A DNA stretch of 64,000 nucleotides from Burkholderiaceae bacterium (GCA_947374315.1 CANCBK010000001.1:1-64000), one strand, 5' to 3'. Shown: positions 49,637 through 58,233, counted from the stretch's first letter. Made by a program: numbers and translations. The notes: generated from the letters alone by a model not told the origin.

Positions 49637-50292
49637 TGCAAGTTCTCACCTTTACGATTGAGGCGCAGCAGCTTTTCCAAATCCTTTTTAATGTTGCCAA
49701 ACTCTTTTGGGGAATGGGTAACAGAAAAGACCATCATTTTCGCAGGACTAGGATCAATCAACTGAATCTTTTGGCCTGCGCCATCACGATTAAGCCAAGC
49801 CTCAAACTCAGCCCTTAGTTTGGGATCCGCCGGTAAATTAATAATCTGAAACCCTGCCATCTGCTGATCATAGGCCAGCAATACTTCTGGATCGACTGGC
49901 TTACCATCCGTATTAATCCATATTAATTGCACCCGCCCGCTTTCACGACCCACTGCAATACGCAACTGACGCATGAGATATAGGGCCTCTAGGCACGATT
50001 CATTTTTTACAGTACATTCCCCTGCAGGTCGAGCGACTAGCAAAGTCCACTTACCATTAAAAGGAATATCAAACCAAGCGGGATTCAACTCTTGTATAGG
50101 TTGGACCAAAGTCCCAAAATTGGTTTTTCCACCTTCTGGTTTAAATACGTAATAGGCTAGATAAGAGGCAATCACCGGGGCAGCGCAAGCCAGCAGTAAA
50201 AAAAGCATCTGCAAGCGGCCACGGCGAGTCCGGGCATTAATCTTGGACGCATCAGTTTGCGATGCCGGAATCAATAACTCTTTATCACTCAC
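49633..50292 (-). CDS. Cytochrome oxidase-locus membrane-anchored thioredoxin-like protein of unknown function
   Basis: 219 residues: a cytoplasmic start, one membrane helix (about 29-49, LFLLLACAAPVIASYLAYYVF), then a periplasmic domain. The order GKWTLLVARPAGECTVKNESCLEALYLMRQL, IWINTD, and the IQLIDPSPAKMMVFS strand resembles an SCO/thioredoxin fold. Instead of the CXXXC of SCO, the pair is C-X6-C (CTVKNESC, near residue 94), after the first strand. Proteins of this type occur between SURF1 and ctaA in many Burkholderiales, so I infer a role in oxidase assembly. It overlaps SURF1 and ctaA by four bases on each side. Confidence 0.75.
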   Translation of the reverse strand: MSDKELLIPASQTDASKINARTRRGRLQMLFLLLACAAPVIASYLAYYVFKPEGGKTNFGTLVQPIQELNPAWFDIPFNGKWTLLVARPAGECTVKNESCLEALYLMRQLRIAVGRESGRVQLIWINTDGKPVDPEVLLAYDQQMAGFQIINLPADPKLRAEFEAWLNRDGAGQKIQLIDPSPAKMMVFSVTHSPKEFGNIKKDLEKLLRLNRKGENLQ

Positions 50293-51071
50293 ACTCTATC
50301 TCCATTGACATCAAGCTCTCGCCGATATTTCATGAGCCCATTAATGAGCCAGAACAAAAATCCTGATAAGGCCAGCGCGAACCACTGAAAGGCATAAGCA
50401 TAATGGCGATCGACTCCGTTTGTTGGGAGCGGCCAATTTCTGACCAAGCCATCATTCTTAGCCGAATTGGATTCTCTCAATATGAAGGGGAGTTGCGCCC
50501 AGCCGTGGCTTTGGGCCTCAAATGCCAAATCAAAATTTTGCTCTATGCGGGGCTTAGTTTTAGCATCACCTTTTTGGCCTAACTCATAAACCCTTCCAGG
50601 ATGAGGGAAGACAACACCCTCAATCACTACCAAACCATCTGGAGTCTGGATGGGTGGTAGCTCGATACGATTTTCATTATTGCGAGGAGCCCAGCCTCGA
50701 TTTACCCACAAGATGTTTTCTTGGCCATCCAGCCTTAAGGGCGTCATTAAATAAAAACCCGATTGCGCCACATTACCAGCGCCACCTTCCGGAATAGGGC
50801 GAGGCCGGTTATCAAGCCAAATTGCTTCATCCTGAAGAAAGCGTCCACGGGCAATCATCCGACGCTCTGTGGCCTGATCTAAGCTGAAAGCATCTGCATT
50901 GGCATTCAGCATAGGCATCTGCAATTTGGCAGCCAAGGACTCGCCCAGGCGAATCTTCTGCTCTGCCCGACTAAGCTGCCAAATACCAGCGCTACAGCCA
51001 ACCAAAATCACCACAAGGGCTGATAAAGTAGCGACTATACGATTAGTAATCAAGCTAGAAAATATATTCAC
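50289..51071 (-). CDS. SURF1 family cytochrome oxidase assembly protein
   Basis: An inner-membrane factor thought to deliver heme a to subunit I. 260 residues with one helix at each end (about 12-31 and 227-246) and a periplasmic loop holding the conserved WQLSRAEQK, GRFLQDEAIWLDNRP, LWVNRGWAPRN and the C-terminal HYAYAFQWFALA. The start is GTG at 51071. It diverges from the DUF2909 gene with 14 bp between starts. Confidence 0.95.
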   Translation of the reverse strand: MNIFSSLITNRIVATLSALVVILVGCSAGIWQLSRAEQKIRLGESLAAKLQMPMLNANADAFSLDQATERRMIARGRFLQDEAIWLDNRPRPIPEGGAGNVAQSGFYLMTPLRLDGQENILWVNRGWAPRNNENRIELPPIQTPDGLVVIEGVVFPHPGRVYELGQKGDAKTKPRIEQNFDLAFEAQSHGWAQLPFILRESNSAKNDGLVRNWPLPTNGVDRHYAYAFQWFALALSGFLFWLINGLMKYRRELDVNGDRV

Positions 51072-51085
51072 AGGAGTATTTTGAG

Positions 51086-51298
51086 ATGAAATGGATTATT
51101 CCAATTGCACTGCTAATGATTGTAGGAAGCTTAGGCTCGGCACTCTTTTTCATGATGAAAGATAAAGGTGGTAGCTCAAGAATGGTTCAGTCCCTTATGT
51201 TACGCATTGGACTTTCAATCATCTTGTTCCTTGGTATTTTGATTGCTCACTATTTTGGTTATATTGAAGCTACCGGCATTCGAGTAGGCACAAACTAA
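51086..51298 (+). CDS. DUF2909 twin transmembrane protein
   Basis: A small protein of 70 residues with two hydrophobic helices (about 3-22 and 39-61, IGLSIILFLGILIAHYFGYI) and a basic loop between. It matches the twin-transmembrane proteins coded inside cox loci of Burkholderiales. It is on the plus strand in the middle of the minus-strand oxidase series, with a clear AGGAG site (51072-51076). Function unknown. Confidence 0.82.
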   Translation: MKWIIPIALLMIVGSLGSALFFMMKDKGGSSRMVQSLMLRIGLSIILFLGILIAHYFGYIEATGIRVGTN

Positions 51299-51330
51299 GC
51301 GCCATTAATAAAATCGAGAACCCAAAACAA

Positions 51331-51351
51331 ATCGGGGCTTAACGCCCCGAT
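51331..51351. terminator. Bidirectional hairpin between DUF2909 gene and coxC/ctaE
   Basis: A perfect 8-bp stem (ATCGGGGC / GCCCCGAT) with a five-base loop lies between two convergent stop codons (51298 and 51362). T-rich stretches are short on both sides (GTTTATT on plus, TTGTTTT on minus), so it may work as a terminator for both. Confidence 0.7.
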
Positions 51352-51361
51352 GTTTATTGCC

Positions 51362-52216
51362 TTACATCCAGTAAACAGCGATGTAGAGACCTAGCCAGAC
51401 AACGTCAACAAAGTGCCAGTACCAAGCGGCACCCTCAAACGCAAAATGATTCTCAGCAGTAAAGTCGCCACGAATCATGCGACGCAACACAATCGCTAAC
51501 ATTAAGCCGCCCAGGAATACGTGGAAGCCATGAAAACCAGTCAACATGAAGAAGGTGGATCCATAGATGCCTGAAGTTAATTTCAGGTTGAGCTCATGGT
51601 ATGCATGGTAGTACTCGAAAGCCTGGAAGCATAAGAACACAAAACCAAGACCAACAGTTGCCGCCAACCCAATAATGGCTTTCTTCATGTGATTTTCACG
51701 AAGCGCATGATGAGCGTAAGTCACTGTTACACCAGAGCTCAAAAGCAACAAGGTGTTGATCGTTGGAATAGGCCACGGGCCCATGGTGGTGAACTTCTGC
51801 ACCAAGCCTGCTGGGCCAGCATTAGGCCAAACAGCCGTAAAGTCAGGCCAAAGTAATTTACTCTCAACATCACCCATCCAAGGCATTGCAATATTGCGCG
51901 CATAGAACAATGCCGCAAAAAATGCGCCGAAGAACATAATTTCAGAAAAGATAAACCAAGCCATTGACCAGCGATAAGAGATATCAACGTTAATGCCGTT
52001 CTTGCCCGCATTTGACTCGGCAATCGTATCGCCGAACCAGTTGTAGAGCACAAATAAAACCCATAGAACGCCTACAGCAGTAAGTGGACCGCCCCAGGCT
52101 GCATGGTTTACCCAGCCAGACATACCAGCACCAAAGGCAAGTAAACCCAGTGCCGCCCTAGCTGGATGGCCAGATAGTCCAGGAACAAAATAGTAAGGGG
52201 TTGAATTGGATGACAT
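51362..52216 (-). CDS. ctaE: Cytochrome c oxidase subunit III
   Basis: The seven-helix core subunit of the aa3-type oxidase, important for stability and proton access. About 284 residues from the ATG at 52216, which has GAGAG upstream; the frame is open to TTG 52234. Conserved parts: YYFVPGLSGHPARAALG, the SEIMFFGAFFAALFYAR segment near residue 90, HHALRENHMKKA near 173 and FEGAAWYWHFVDVVWLGLY at the end. DUF2970 and ctaG lie upstream. Confidence 0.96.
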   Translation of the reverse strand: MSSNSTPYYFVPGLSGHPARAALGLLAFGAGMSGWVNHAAWGGPLTAVGVLWVLFVLYNWFGDTIAESNAGKNGINVDISYRWSMAWFIFSEIMFFGAFFAALFYARNIAMPWMGDVESKLLWPDFTAVWPNAGPAGLVQKFTTMGPWPIPTINTLLLLSSGVTVTYAHHALRENHMKKAIIGLAATVGLGFVFLCFQAFEYYHAYHELNLKLTSGIYGSTFFMLTGFHGFHVFLGGLMLAIVLRRMIRGDFTAENHFAFEGAAWYWHFVDVVWLGLYIAVYWM

Positions 52217-52245
52217 CTTATTCTCTCTATTCAATCAAAAAATAA

Positions 52246-52440
52246 TCAATGGGATACAACTGCTTTAACTATTAGGAGGAGTATGCCCATAAAAATTAAG
52301 GCACCTACTACTCCCGCAATAATAATGTGGATAAAACTTAATGAAGCTACATCGTCCTGCAAGCCTGATTTCTTACGAACACCCAAGAAGGCCCACAGGA
52401 CCGCGACCATGGATTGCATAAAAGTACTTTTTTTACTCAT
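52246..52440 (-). CDS. DUF2970 family small membrane protein
   Basis: 64 residues with a single strong membrane helix near the C-terminus (about 36-58, IIAGVVGALIFMGILLLIV) and a polar N-terminal part (MVAVLWAFLGVRKKSG) typical of DUF2970. It occurs regularly between ctaG and subunit III in Burkholderiales. Its ATG overlaps the ctaG stop (ATGA). Function unknown; a role in the oxidase is suggested only by place. Confidence 0.85.
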   Translation of the reverse strand: MSKKSTFMQSMVAVLWAFLGVRKKSGLQDDVASLSFIHIIIAGVVGALIFMGILLLIVKAVVSH

Positions 52441-53030
52441 GAGACCGATCTCGATTTAGGCGTTGTTGAGCCCGCAGGCTGCTGACCAACTCCCAACTCA
52501 AAGAAGGTATAAGACAAAGTAATGGTTTTCACATCATCCGGCAGCCCAGCATCAATAACAAATACCACTGGCATTTTTCGCACTTCATGCGCAGCCAATG
52601 TTTGCTGTTGAAAACAGAAACACTCTAATTTTGTGAAAAACTCCATCGCGCTTTTAGGGGCATAGCTTGGAATCGCTTGAGCTTCTACTGGGCGATCTAA
52701 ATTATTAGAAACTACATACACAATTTCAGTCATCTCGCCGGGGTGAACTTCCAAAAAGTTCTTGACTGGGTGAAATGTAAATGGACCGCGACTATTGGAA
52801 TCAAACTCAATAGTCACCACACGCGAATAATCCACCTGCGTGTTGCCTACTTTATTGGCGCTGTAAGCCCTAATACCGTAGTCATTCTTGCTGGTAATCA
52901 CATTAATACCGGTCACTTTGCATAAAGCCTTATACATTGGCACTAACGCGTAACCAAAACCAAACATCATCACTGAAGCAATCAGTAACTTCAATAAGAT
53001 TTGACGGTTAATAGAAGCAATCGCAGACAT
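52437..53030 (-). CDS. ctaG: Cytochrome c oxidase assembly protein CtaG/Cox11
   Basis: Copper chaperone for the CuB centre of subunit I. 197 residues: one N-terminal helix (about 11-30, KLLIASVMMFGFGYALVPMYK) with the conserved cysteine in ALCKVTGIN, then a periplasmic Ig-like domain with the copper-binding CFC motif in KLECFCFQQQ near residue 136. It is coupled to the DUF2970 gene by a four-base overlap. Confidence 0.96.
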   Translation of the reverse strand: MSAIASINRQILLKLLIASVMMFGFGYALVPMYKALCKVTGINVITSKNDYGIRAYSANKVGNTQVDYSRVVTIEFDSNSRGPFTFHPVKNFLEVHPGEMTEIVYVVSNNLDRPVEAQAIPSYAPKSAMEFFTKLECFCFQQQTLAAHEVRKMPVVFVIDAGLPDDVKTITLSYTFFELGVGQQPAGSTTPKSRSVS

Positions 53031-53046
53031 GACTATCTATTGAGAG

Positions 53047-53178
53047 TTAACTCAACACGCTCCGTTTAATCACAATGCCGATAAAGAAAATAATGGCAAC
53101 GCTAAAAAGGATAAAACCCAATCTGCGATTGCTAGCAGATTGGGATTTTTGTAATGCTGTTTTAGATTCCTGCGGCAT
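53047..53178 (-). CDS. Cytochrome oxidase small assembly protein (43 residues)
   Basis: A short frame MPQESKTALQKSQSASNRR followed by one membrane helix (about 20-40) and a basic C-terminus. It starts inside the 3' end of ctaD (overlap 53162-53178) and sits 16 bp before ctaG. Small single-helix proteins occupy this exact position in many betaproteobacterial cox operons. The longer frame open to 53262 lies inside ctaD and is not expected to be used. The start choice and the function remain uncertain. Confidence 0.68.
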   Translation of the reverse strand: MPQESKTALQKSQSASNRRLGFILFSVAIIFFIGIVIKRSVLS

Positions 53179-54781
53179 GCAACTCTTCAGCGCTAGGAGG
53201 AGTTTCAAATGTATGGTGTGGCGCTGGTGAAGGCACAGTCCACTCCAAACCTTTGGCGCCATCCCATGGCTTCATTGGAGCTTTTTCACCTTGACCACGG
53301 TAAGCCGGCATTACAACGAAGATCAAGAAGTAAACCTGAGACAAACCAAAGCCAAGTGCGCCGATAGAAGCTACCATATTGAAATCAGCAAACTGAGTTG
53401 GATAGTCAGCATAACGGCGTGGCATACCCGCTAAGCCCAAGAAGTGCATTGGGAAGAAAGTGATGTTGAAGAAAATCATGGAAGCCCAGAAATGGATCTT
53501 GCCGCGAGTTTCATTGGCCATGAAGCCAGTCCACTTTGGACACCAGTAGTAGAAACCAGCAAACATCGCAAACAATGAGCCTGCTACCAATACATAGTGG
53601 AAGTGAGCTACCACGTAATAGGTATCTTGCACACCAATATCAATTGGTGCCATTGCCAGGATGAGGCCAGTAAAGCCACCCATAGTAAATACGAAAATAA
53701 ATCCAACAGCCCACAACATTGGAGTCTCAAATGTCATTGAGCCTTTCCACATTGTCGCCACCCAGTTAAAAATCTTCACGCCAGTTGGAACGGCAATCAA
53801 CATCGTGGCGTACATGAAGAACAATTGACCAGTCACTGGCATACCCGTGGCAAACATGTGGTGAGCCCAAACGATGAATGACAAGATCGCAATAGATGCG
53901 GTTGCATAAACCATTGAGCTATAGCCAAACAATGTTTTTCTAGAGAAAGCAGGAATGATTTCGCTGATGATTCCGAACGCAGGAAGAATCATGATGTAAA
54001 CCTCTGGATGACCGAAGAACCAGAAAATATGCTGGAACATGATTGGGTCACCGCCACCAACAGCAGAGAAGAATGAAGTTCCGAAATGGCGATCCGTCAG
54101 AACCATGGTAATTGCGCCGGCCAATACAGGCATTACAGCAATCAACAAATAAGCAGTAATCAACCAAGTCCAGCAGAACATTGGCATCTTCATCAATGTC
54201 AAACCAGGAGCACGCATGTTCAAGATGGTCACGATGATGTTAATCGAACCCATGATGGAAGATGCGCCTAGCAAATGCAACGCAAAAATAGCCATGTCTA
54301 AACCTGGGCCCATTTGTGAAGTCAATGGCGCATACAAAGTCCAACCGCCAGCAGGGGCGCCGCCTGGAGCCAAGAACGATCCAAACAACAAGCATGCAGC
54401 CACTGGCAGAATCCAGAAGCTAAAGTTATTCATACGAGCAAAAGCCATATCGGATGCGCCGATTTGCAATGGAACCATCCAGTTCGCAAATCCAACGAAG
54501 GCCGGCATGATCGCGCCAAACACCATCACCAGTCCGTGCATCGTAGTGAGCTGATTAAAAAACTCAGGACGGAAAAACTGTAGACCTGGTTGAAATAGCT
54601 CCAAGCGAATACCCAAAGCCATTACACCGCCAGCCAGTAAGCTGATGAATGAAAAAATCAGGTACATCGTACCGATGTCTTTGTGGTTCGTTGCGAACAA
54701 CCAGCGACGCCAACCATGTGGCGTGTGATCATCATGCGCATCGTGATGTACGTGATCGTGGGCGGTAGAGACTGTGCTCAT
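53162..54781 (-). CDS. ctaD: Cytochrome c oxidase subunit I
   Basis: The catalytic subunit with heme a and the heme a3/CuB centre. 539 residues and 12 helices. Visible: NQLTTMHGLVMVFGAIMPAF with a heme a histidine near residue 85, the WFFGHPEVYIMILPAFG motif (CuB histidine cross-linked to tyrosine) near 265, HHMFATGMPV near 315, and the D/K-channel region DTYYVVAHFHYVLVAGS with two histidines near 400. A histidine-rich N-terminus (HDHVHHDAHDDHTPHG) precedes the first helix. ctaC is 40 bp upstream. Confidence 0.98.
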   Translation of the reverse strand: MSTVSTAHDHVHHDAHDDHTPHGWRRWLFATNHKDIGTMYLIFSFISLLAGGVMALGIRLELFQPGLQFFRPEFFNQLTTMHGLVMVFGAIMPAFVGFANWMVPLQIGASDMAFARMNNFSFWILPVAACLLFGSFLAPGGAPAGGWTLYAPLTSQMGPGLDMAIFALHLLGASSIMGSINIIVTILNMRAPGLTLMKMPMFCWTWLITAYLLIAVMPVLAGAITMVLTDRHFGTSFFSAVGGGDPIMFQHIFWFFGHPEVYIMILPAFGIISEIIPAFSRKTLFGYSSMVYATASIAILSFIVWAHHMFATGMPVTGQLFFMYATMLIAVPTGVKIFNWVATMWKGSMTFETPMLWAVGFIFVFTMGGFTGLILAMAPIDIGVQDTYYVVAHFHYVLVAGSLFAMFAGFYYWCPKWTGFMANETRGKIHFWASMIFFNITFFPMHFLGLAGMPRRYADYPTQFADFNMVASIGALGFGLSQVYFLIFVVMPAYRGQGEKAPMKPWDGAKGLEWTVPSPAPHHTFETPPSAEELHAAGI

Positions 54782-54821
54782 GGATTACTCCGGTTTCGTT
54801 TTATCTGTATTAGTTAATGGA

Positions 54822-55979
54822 TTACTTGCCAGCATGTGCAGCAATAATGTCTTGGGTCTGAATCACTTCACCCGTCTTATTGCCCCATGAATTACGGGTA
54901 TAGGTGATCACCGCAGCGATATCGCCGTCAGAAAGAACTCCGCCCCACTTCGGCATTGCATTTTTACCGTTGAGCAAAATATTGAATTGACCTTCTTTAG
55001 GGCCATTCACTACCTTACTGCCGTCCAGCGCTGGGAATGCGCCCGCGCCTTTACCGTTAGGTTGGTGACATGCTGCGCAATTGGCCGCATACACTTTTGC
55101 GCCACGCTCTTTTTGCTCATCCAATGTGTAAACCTTGGATGGATCATCGGAGGCCGCTGCCATTTCTTTTTTCTTCTGCTCTACCCATTTGGTGTAGTCG
55201 TCTTGGGAAACCACTTTGACAACAATCGGCATGAATGCGTGCTCAGCACCGCACAACTCTGAACATTGGCCACGATAAGTGCCAATCGTATCAACACGGA
55301 ACCAAGTGTCACGAACAAAACCTGGAATCGCATCCTGCTTGACACCAAACGCTGGAATAGCCCATGAGTGAATCACGTCATTCGCAGTCGTAATCATGCG
55401 GATCTTTTTGCCAACCGGCACAACTACTTCATTATCGACTTCCATCAAATAGGTATTTGATTTAGGCGCTAAATTATTAATAGCCTCACGTGAAGTTGAC
55501 ATAGTGGACAAGAAGCTAATACCCTCGCCCTCACCTTTGATGTAGTCGTAACCCCATTTCCACTGGTAACCAGTAGTTTTAATGGTGATATCAGAGTTGG
55601 TAGTGTCTTTCATCGCAACCACTGTTTTTGTTGCTGGCAAAGCCATGCCAATCACGATCAACAATGGGATCACTGTCCAAATGATTTCAACTGTAGTGCT
55701 TTCATGGAAAGAGGCGGATTTCGCACCTAATGACTTGCGATGCTTCAGGATGGAATAGAACATCACACCAAACACGCCAATAAAGATGAGCGCGCAAATG
55801 ACCAACATCATCCAATGCAACCAATGGATCTCTTGCATGATCTTAGTTGCTGGGGCAGTAAAGTTCATCTGCAACACGGCTGGGCCGCCCTGCATATTTT
55901 CAACCGCATGTGCAAATGCACTGCCAAAGGCTGCTACTAAATAGAGCGAAGCCCTAGTGACTTTTCCAAATAAATTCAT
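54822..55979 (-). CDS. ctaC: Cytochrome c oxidase subunit II with C-terminal cytochrome c domain
   Basis: 385 residues. A signal sequence (about 1-25), two helices (about 50-75 and 95-115) and a CuA cupredoxin domain whose ligands lie in VIHSWAIPAFGVK and RGQCSELCGAEHAFMP (near residues 205 and 240). After a linker, a cytochrome c domain carries CAACHQPNGKG (near 300) with the likely methionine ligand in AMPKWGG near 335. The fusion is of the caa3 type and lets a soluble or bound donor pass electrons directly. It is the first gene of the oxidase operon. Confidence 0.95.
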   Translation of the reverse strand: MNLFGKVTRASLYLVAAFGSAFAHAVENMQGGPAVLQMNFTAPATKIMQEIHWLHWMMLVICALIFIGVFGVMFYSILKHRKSLGAKSASFHESTTVEIIWTVIPLLIVIGMALPATKTVVAMKDTTNSDITIKTTGYQWKWGYDYIKGEGEGISFLSTMSTSREAINNLAPKSNTYLMEVDNEVVVPVGKKIRMITTANDVIHSWAIPAFGVKQDAIPGFVRDTWFRVDTIGTYRGQCSELCGAEHAFMPIVVKVVSQDDYTKWVEQKKKEMAAASDDPSKVYTLDEQKERGAKVYAANCAACHQPNGKGAGAFPALDGSKVVNGPKEGQFNILLNGKNAMPKWGGVLSDGDIAAVITYTRNSWGNKTGEVIQTQDIIAAHAGK

Positions 55980-56069
55980 CTTATTCTCTGTTCATTGTCG
56001 TGAACTTCTGCAGCAATACAGCCCCAGATAGTCCAAAAAAGCGATATCAAGCCAATACTTCCAGCGCTG

Positions 56070-56098
56070 ATTATAGGGTTAATTAAGTCCGACAACAA
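56070..56098 (-). promoter_or_regulatory. Candidate promoter of the cytochrome oxidase operon
   Basis: On the minus strand a perfect TATAAT (56070-56075) is preceded at exactly 17 bases by TTGTTG (56093-56098). This would give a leader of about 85 nt before ctaC. The -35 matches only three of six consensus bases, so the call rests on the -10. The wider 181-bp spacer (55980-56160) contains no other clear element. Confidence 0.45.
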
Positions 56099-56160
56099 AC
56101 GAGATAAGCCATGCTCCCCTCAACCTTGGCAATGGTTTAAAAGATAGTAAGCACTCACAC

Positions 56161-56964
56161 TTAAGCAGAATCACTCCTAGTCTTGCGTTGGATTTGATTT
56201 AGATCAATATAGGCCACGTGATCCTGTGCTTTAGCTAGGTGCTTGCCCAAAGCCCAAGCGTGCCCATAAACAAGCTCTAGGGTGAGTTTTTTAGGCAAAT
56301 GGGTGAGGTCTGGAGCACCCTGATGCGAGGAATCGAGCAAATTGAAAGCCCTGGCATCGTCAAGCATCAGCAAATTAGACTCATAGTCTAAATTGAGAAA
56401 CTCCATATCCATCACGGGATCAGAAAAACGCTCGCCGAGGAGTGCATCACCCATATCGTGCATATCCCAGGGGCTAGCCAATTTTTTCAATGGAAGCTCT
56501 TGAGCAAATTCTTCGGCACGGAGTTCTTTGGCGGTATCGGGACCCAAATAACTGAATGTCAGCAAACCGCCTTCTTTAAGTACTCGCCAGCACTCCTGCA
56601 GAAAATGCTGAGGATCGGCCAAATCCTGAATCAACAGTACGCTGAATATCAAATTGACAGAATTGTCAGGAAGATTAATTCGACCTGTTTTTTGGTAGTC
56701 CCTCACAGAAATCAGGGGGGCAGCTTTAAACCTAGAGTCCCATAAACGAGCAATCTTGAATCTGAATAAATCAAATCCAGATAATTCAGCTTCAGGCGCA
56801 CTATGAAAACATATCCCAGGAAAGCGTTTTGTCAGAAAACGGGCATGTGCCCCCGGGAAATCCGGAATCACCAAGACATCCTTTGCCTCTAAGTTCACGA
56901 TGTCTAATTTTTGCAACATACGGTCTGCAATTTCATCCTGAAGCCATCTGATTGATTGGGTCAT
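56161..56964 (-). CDS. SAM-dependent methyltransferase, BioC-like
   Basis: 267 residues with a BioC-type layout: IADRMLQKLDIV near the N-terminus, a central region with VNLIFSVLLIQDLADPQHFLQECWRVLKEGGLLTFSYLGPDT (motifs III-IV, near residue 103-145), and a C-terminal part with HLPKKLTLELVYGHAWALGK. BioC methylates malonyl-ACP at the start of biotin synthesis. The GxGxG motif I is degenerate here (VLVIPDFPGAHARFL), so SAM binding may be weak or unusual. No bio genes lie beside it in this window. It diverges from comF with 23 bp between starts. Confidence 0.75.
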   Translation of the reverse strand: MTQSIRWLQDEIADRMLQKLDIVNLEAKDVLVIPDFPGAHARFLTKRFPGICFHSAPEAELSGFDLFRFKIARLWDSRFKAAPLISVRDYQKTGRINLPDNSVNLIFSVLLIQDLADPQHFLQECWRVLKEGGLLTFSYLGPDTAKELRAEEFAQELPLKKLASPWDMHDMGDALLGERFSDPVMDMEFLNLDYESNLLMLDDARAFNLLDSSHQGAPDLTHLPKKLTLELVYGHAWALGKHLAKAQDHVAYIDLNQIQRKTRSDSA

Positions 56965-56987
56965 TGGCTCAGTATACTCAGCAGCCG

Positions 56988-57731
56988 ATGCGTCTAATAG
57001 AGAACACTTTCCAGGCTATTTGTTCACATCTATTGCCAAGCGCATGCATCGCTTGTGAAGTATTTCAGCAACATACGCTCTGCACTAAATGCACCGAAAT
57101 ATTGCTTGCGGAACAGCTACTCAATTACGAATGCTGCCATCAATGTGGACTGCTTCTACTAGCCGATGAAATTGCAGAACAACGCTGTCGGGAGTGCGCC
57201 CTCAATCCCCCCTACTTTGATCAGACCTTCTGCCTTGATCGATACGACGGCAGACTGCAATCCGCCTTGCATCAGTTGAAATATCATCGCCGACTTTCTT
57301 GTGCGCATGGACTGGCATCTGCATGGAATGCGCTCATGGCTGAAAGCTTAAAAGATCTTGAGGCAGACTATCTCTTACCAGTTCCACTCAGCCAAGAGAA
57401 GTTATGTGCCCGCGGCTTCAATCAAAGTTGGGAGTTGGCTAGGCGTCTTTGCTGCGAAGGCCATATCCATAAAAATCCCTATATCTTGATGCGTCATCAT
57501 CACACCCAACATCAAGCCAATGAAAACCGCGCCAATCGTCACGCCGCTATTCGGGATATGTTCTACATCAACCCAAAATACGCAAGTCTTCTAGAGTCTG
57601 CAACAGTCATCGTATTTGACGATGTGATGACCAGCGGAGCAACCCTCAATGAAATTGCCCGAGTTCTGAAGGACAATGGCGTATCTCGTGTCATTAATTG
57701 GGTTCTACTGAGAACACTTCGTCCCTCATAA
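56988..57731 (+). CDS. comF: ComF family phosphoribosyltransferase-like protein
   Basis: About 247 residues. An N-terminal four-cysteine zinc ribbon (CIACEVF, CTKC, CHQCG, CREC) is followed by a double-wing linker and a type I PRTase domain with the PRPP loop VIVFDDVMTSGATLNE near residue 210. ComF proteins take part in DNA uptake during competence in some bacteria; the enzymatic role is unclear. The ATG at 56988 is taken; the longer frame to 56952 overlaps the divergent methyltransferase. It is followed by trmL after 24 bp. Confidence 0.92.
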   Translation: MRLIENTFQAICSHLLPSACIACEVFQQHTLCTKCTEILLAEQLLNYECCHQCGLLLLADEIAEQRCRECALNPPYFDQTFCLDRYDGRLQSALHQLKYHRRLSCAHGLASAWNALMAESLKDLEADYLLPVPLSQEKLCARGFNQSWELARRLCCEGHIHKNPYILMRHHHTQHQANENRANRHAAIRDMFYINPKYASLLESATVIVFDDVMTSGATLNEIARVLKDNGVSRVINWVLLRTLRPS

Positions 57732-57755
57732 AGCAGATAGCGCAAAGACCAGAGC

Positions 57756-58226
57756 ATGTTTAATATTGTCTTATTCGAACCAGAAATCCCGCCTAACACT
57801 GGGAACATCATTCGGTTGTGCGCCAATACAGGCGCTAAGTTGCATTTAATCGAACCGCTTGGCTTTCCCATGGAGGATGCCAAGCTACGTCGAGCAGGTC
57901 TTGACTATCACGAGTTCGCAAGAGTAAAAGTGCATAAGAACTGGACCCAATTTCTCGCCGATGAACAACCAAAGCCTGAACGTATTTTTGCCCTGACCAC
58001 CAAGGGGTCTGGAAAGTTCCATGACGGCCAATATCTGCCCGAAGATTATTTTGTTTTTGGCTCAGAAACCAAAGGGATTACAGAAGAAGTGAGAAGCTCG
58101 ATTCCAACACCCAACCAAATGCGCTTAGCAATGCAAGACAGCAGTCGTAGCTTGAATCTTTCAAATACAGTGGCAATTGTGGTTTATGAAGCTTGGCGCC
58201 AAAACGGACTCGCTGGCGGGAACTAG
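57756..58226 (+). CDS. trmL: tRNA (cytidine(34)/uridine(34)-2'-O)-methyltransferase
   Basis: Methylates the wobble ribose in tRNA-Leu isoacceptors. 156 residues of the SPOUT fold: FNIVLFEPEIPPNTGNIIRL at the start (residues 2-21), FVFGSETKGI near residue 105, and the knot end MQDSSRSLNLSNTVAIVVYEAW. Length fits the minimal family. It ends 7 bp before the convergent gpsA stop. Confidence 0.95.
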   Translation: MFNIVLFEPEIPPNTGNIIRLCANTGAKLHLIEPLGFPMEDAKLRRAGLDYHEFARVKVHKNWTQFLADEQPKPERIFALTTKGSGKFHDGQYLPEDYFVFGSETKGITEEVRSSIPTPNQMRLAMQDSSRSLNLSNTVAIVVYEAWRQNGLAGGN

Positions 58227-58233
58227 TCGAAAC

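Noticed and set aside
51299..51361. Hairpin read as a regulatory RNA element
   Set aside because: Its position between two convergent stop codons is fully explained by a shared terminator.
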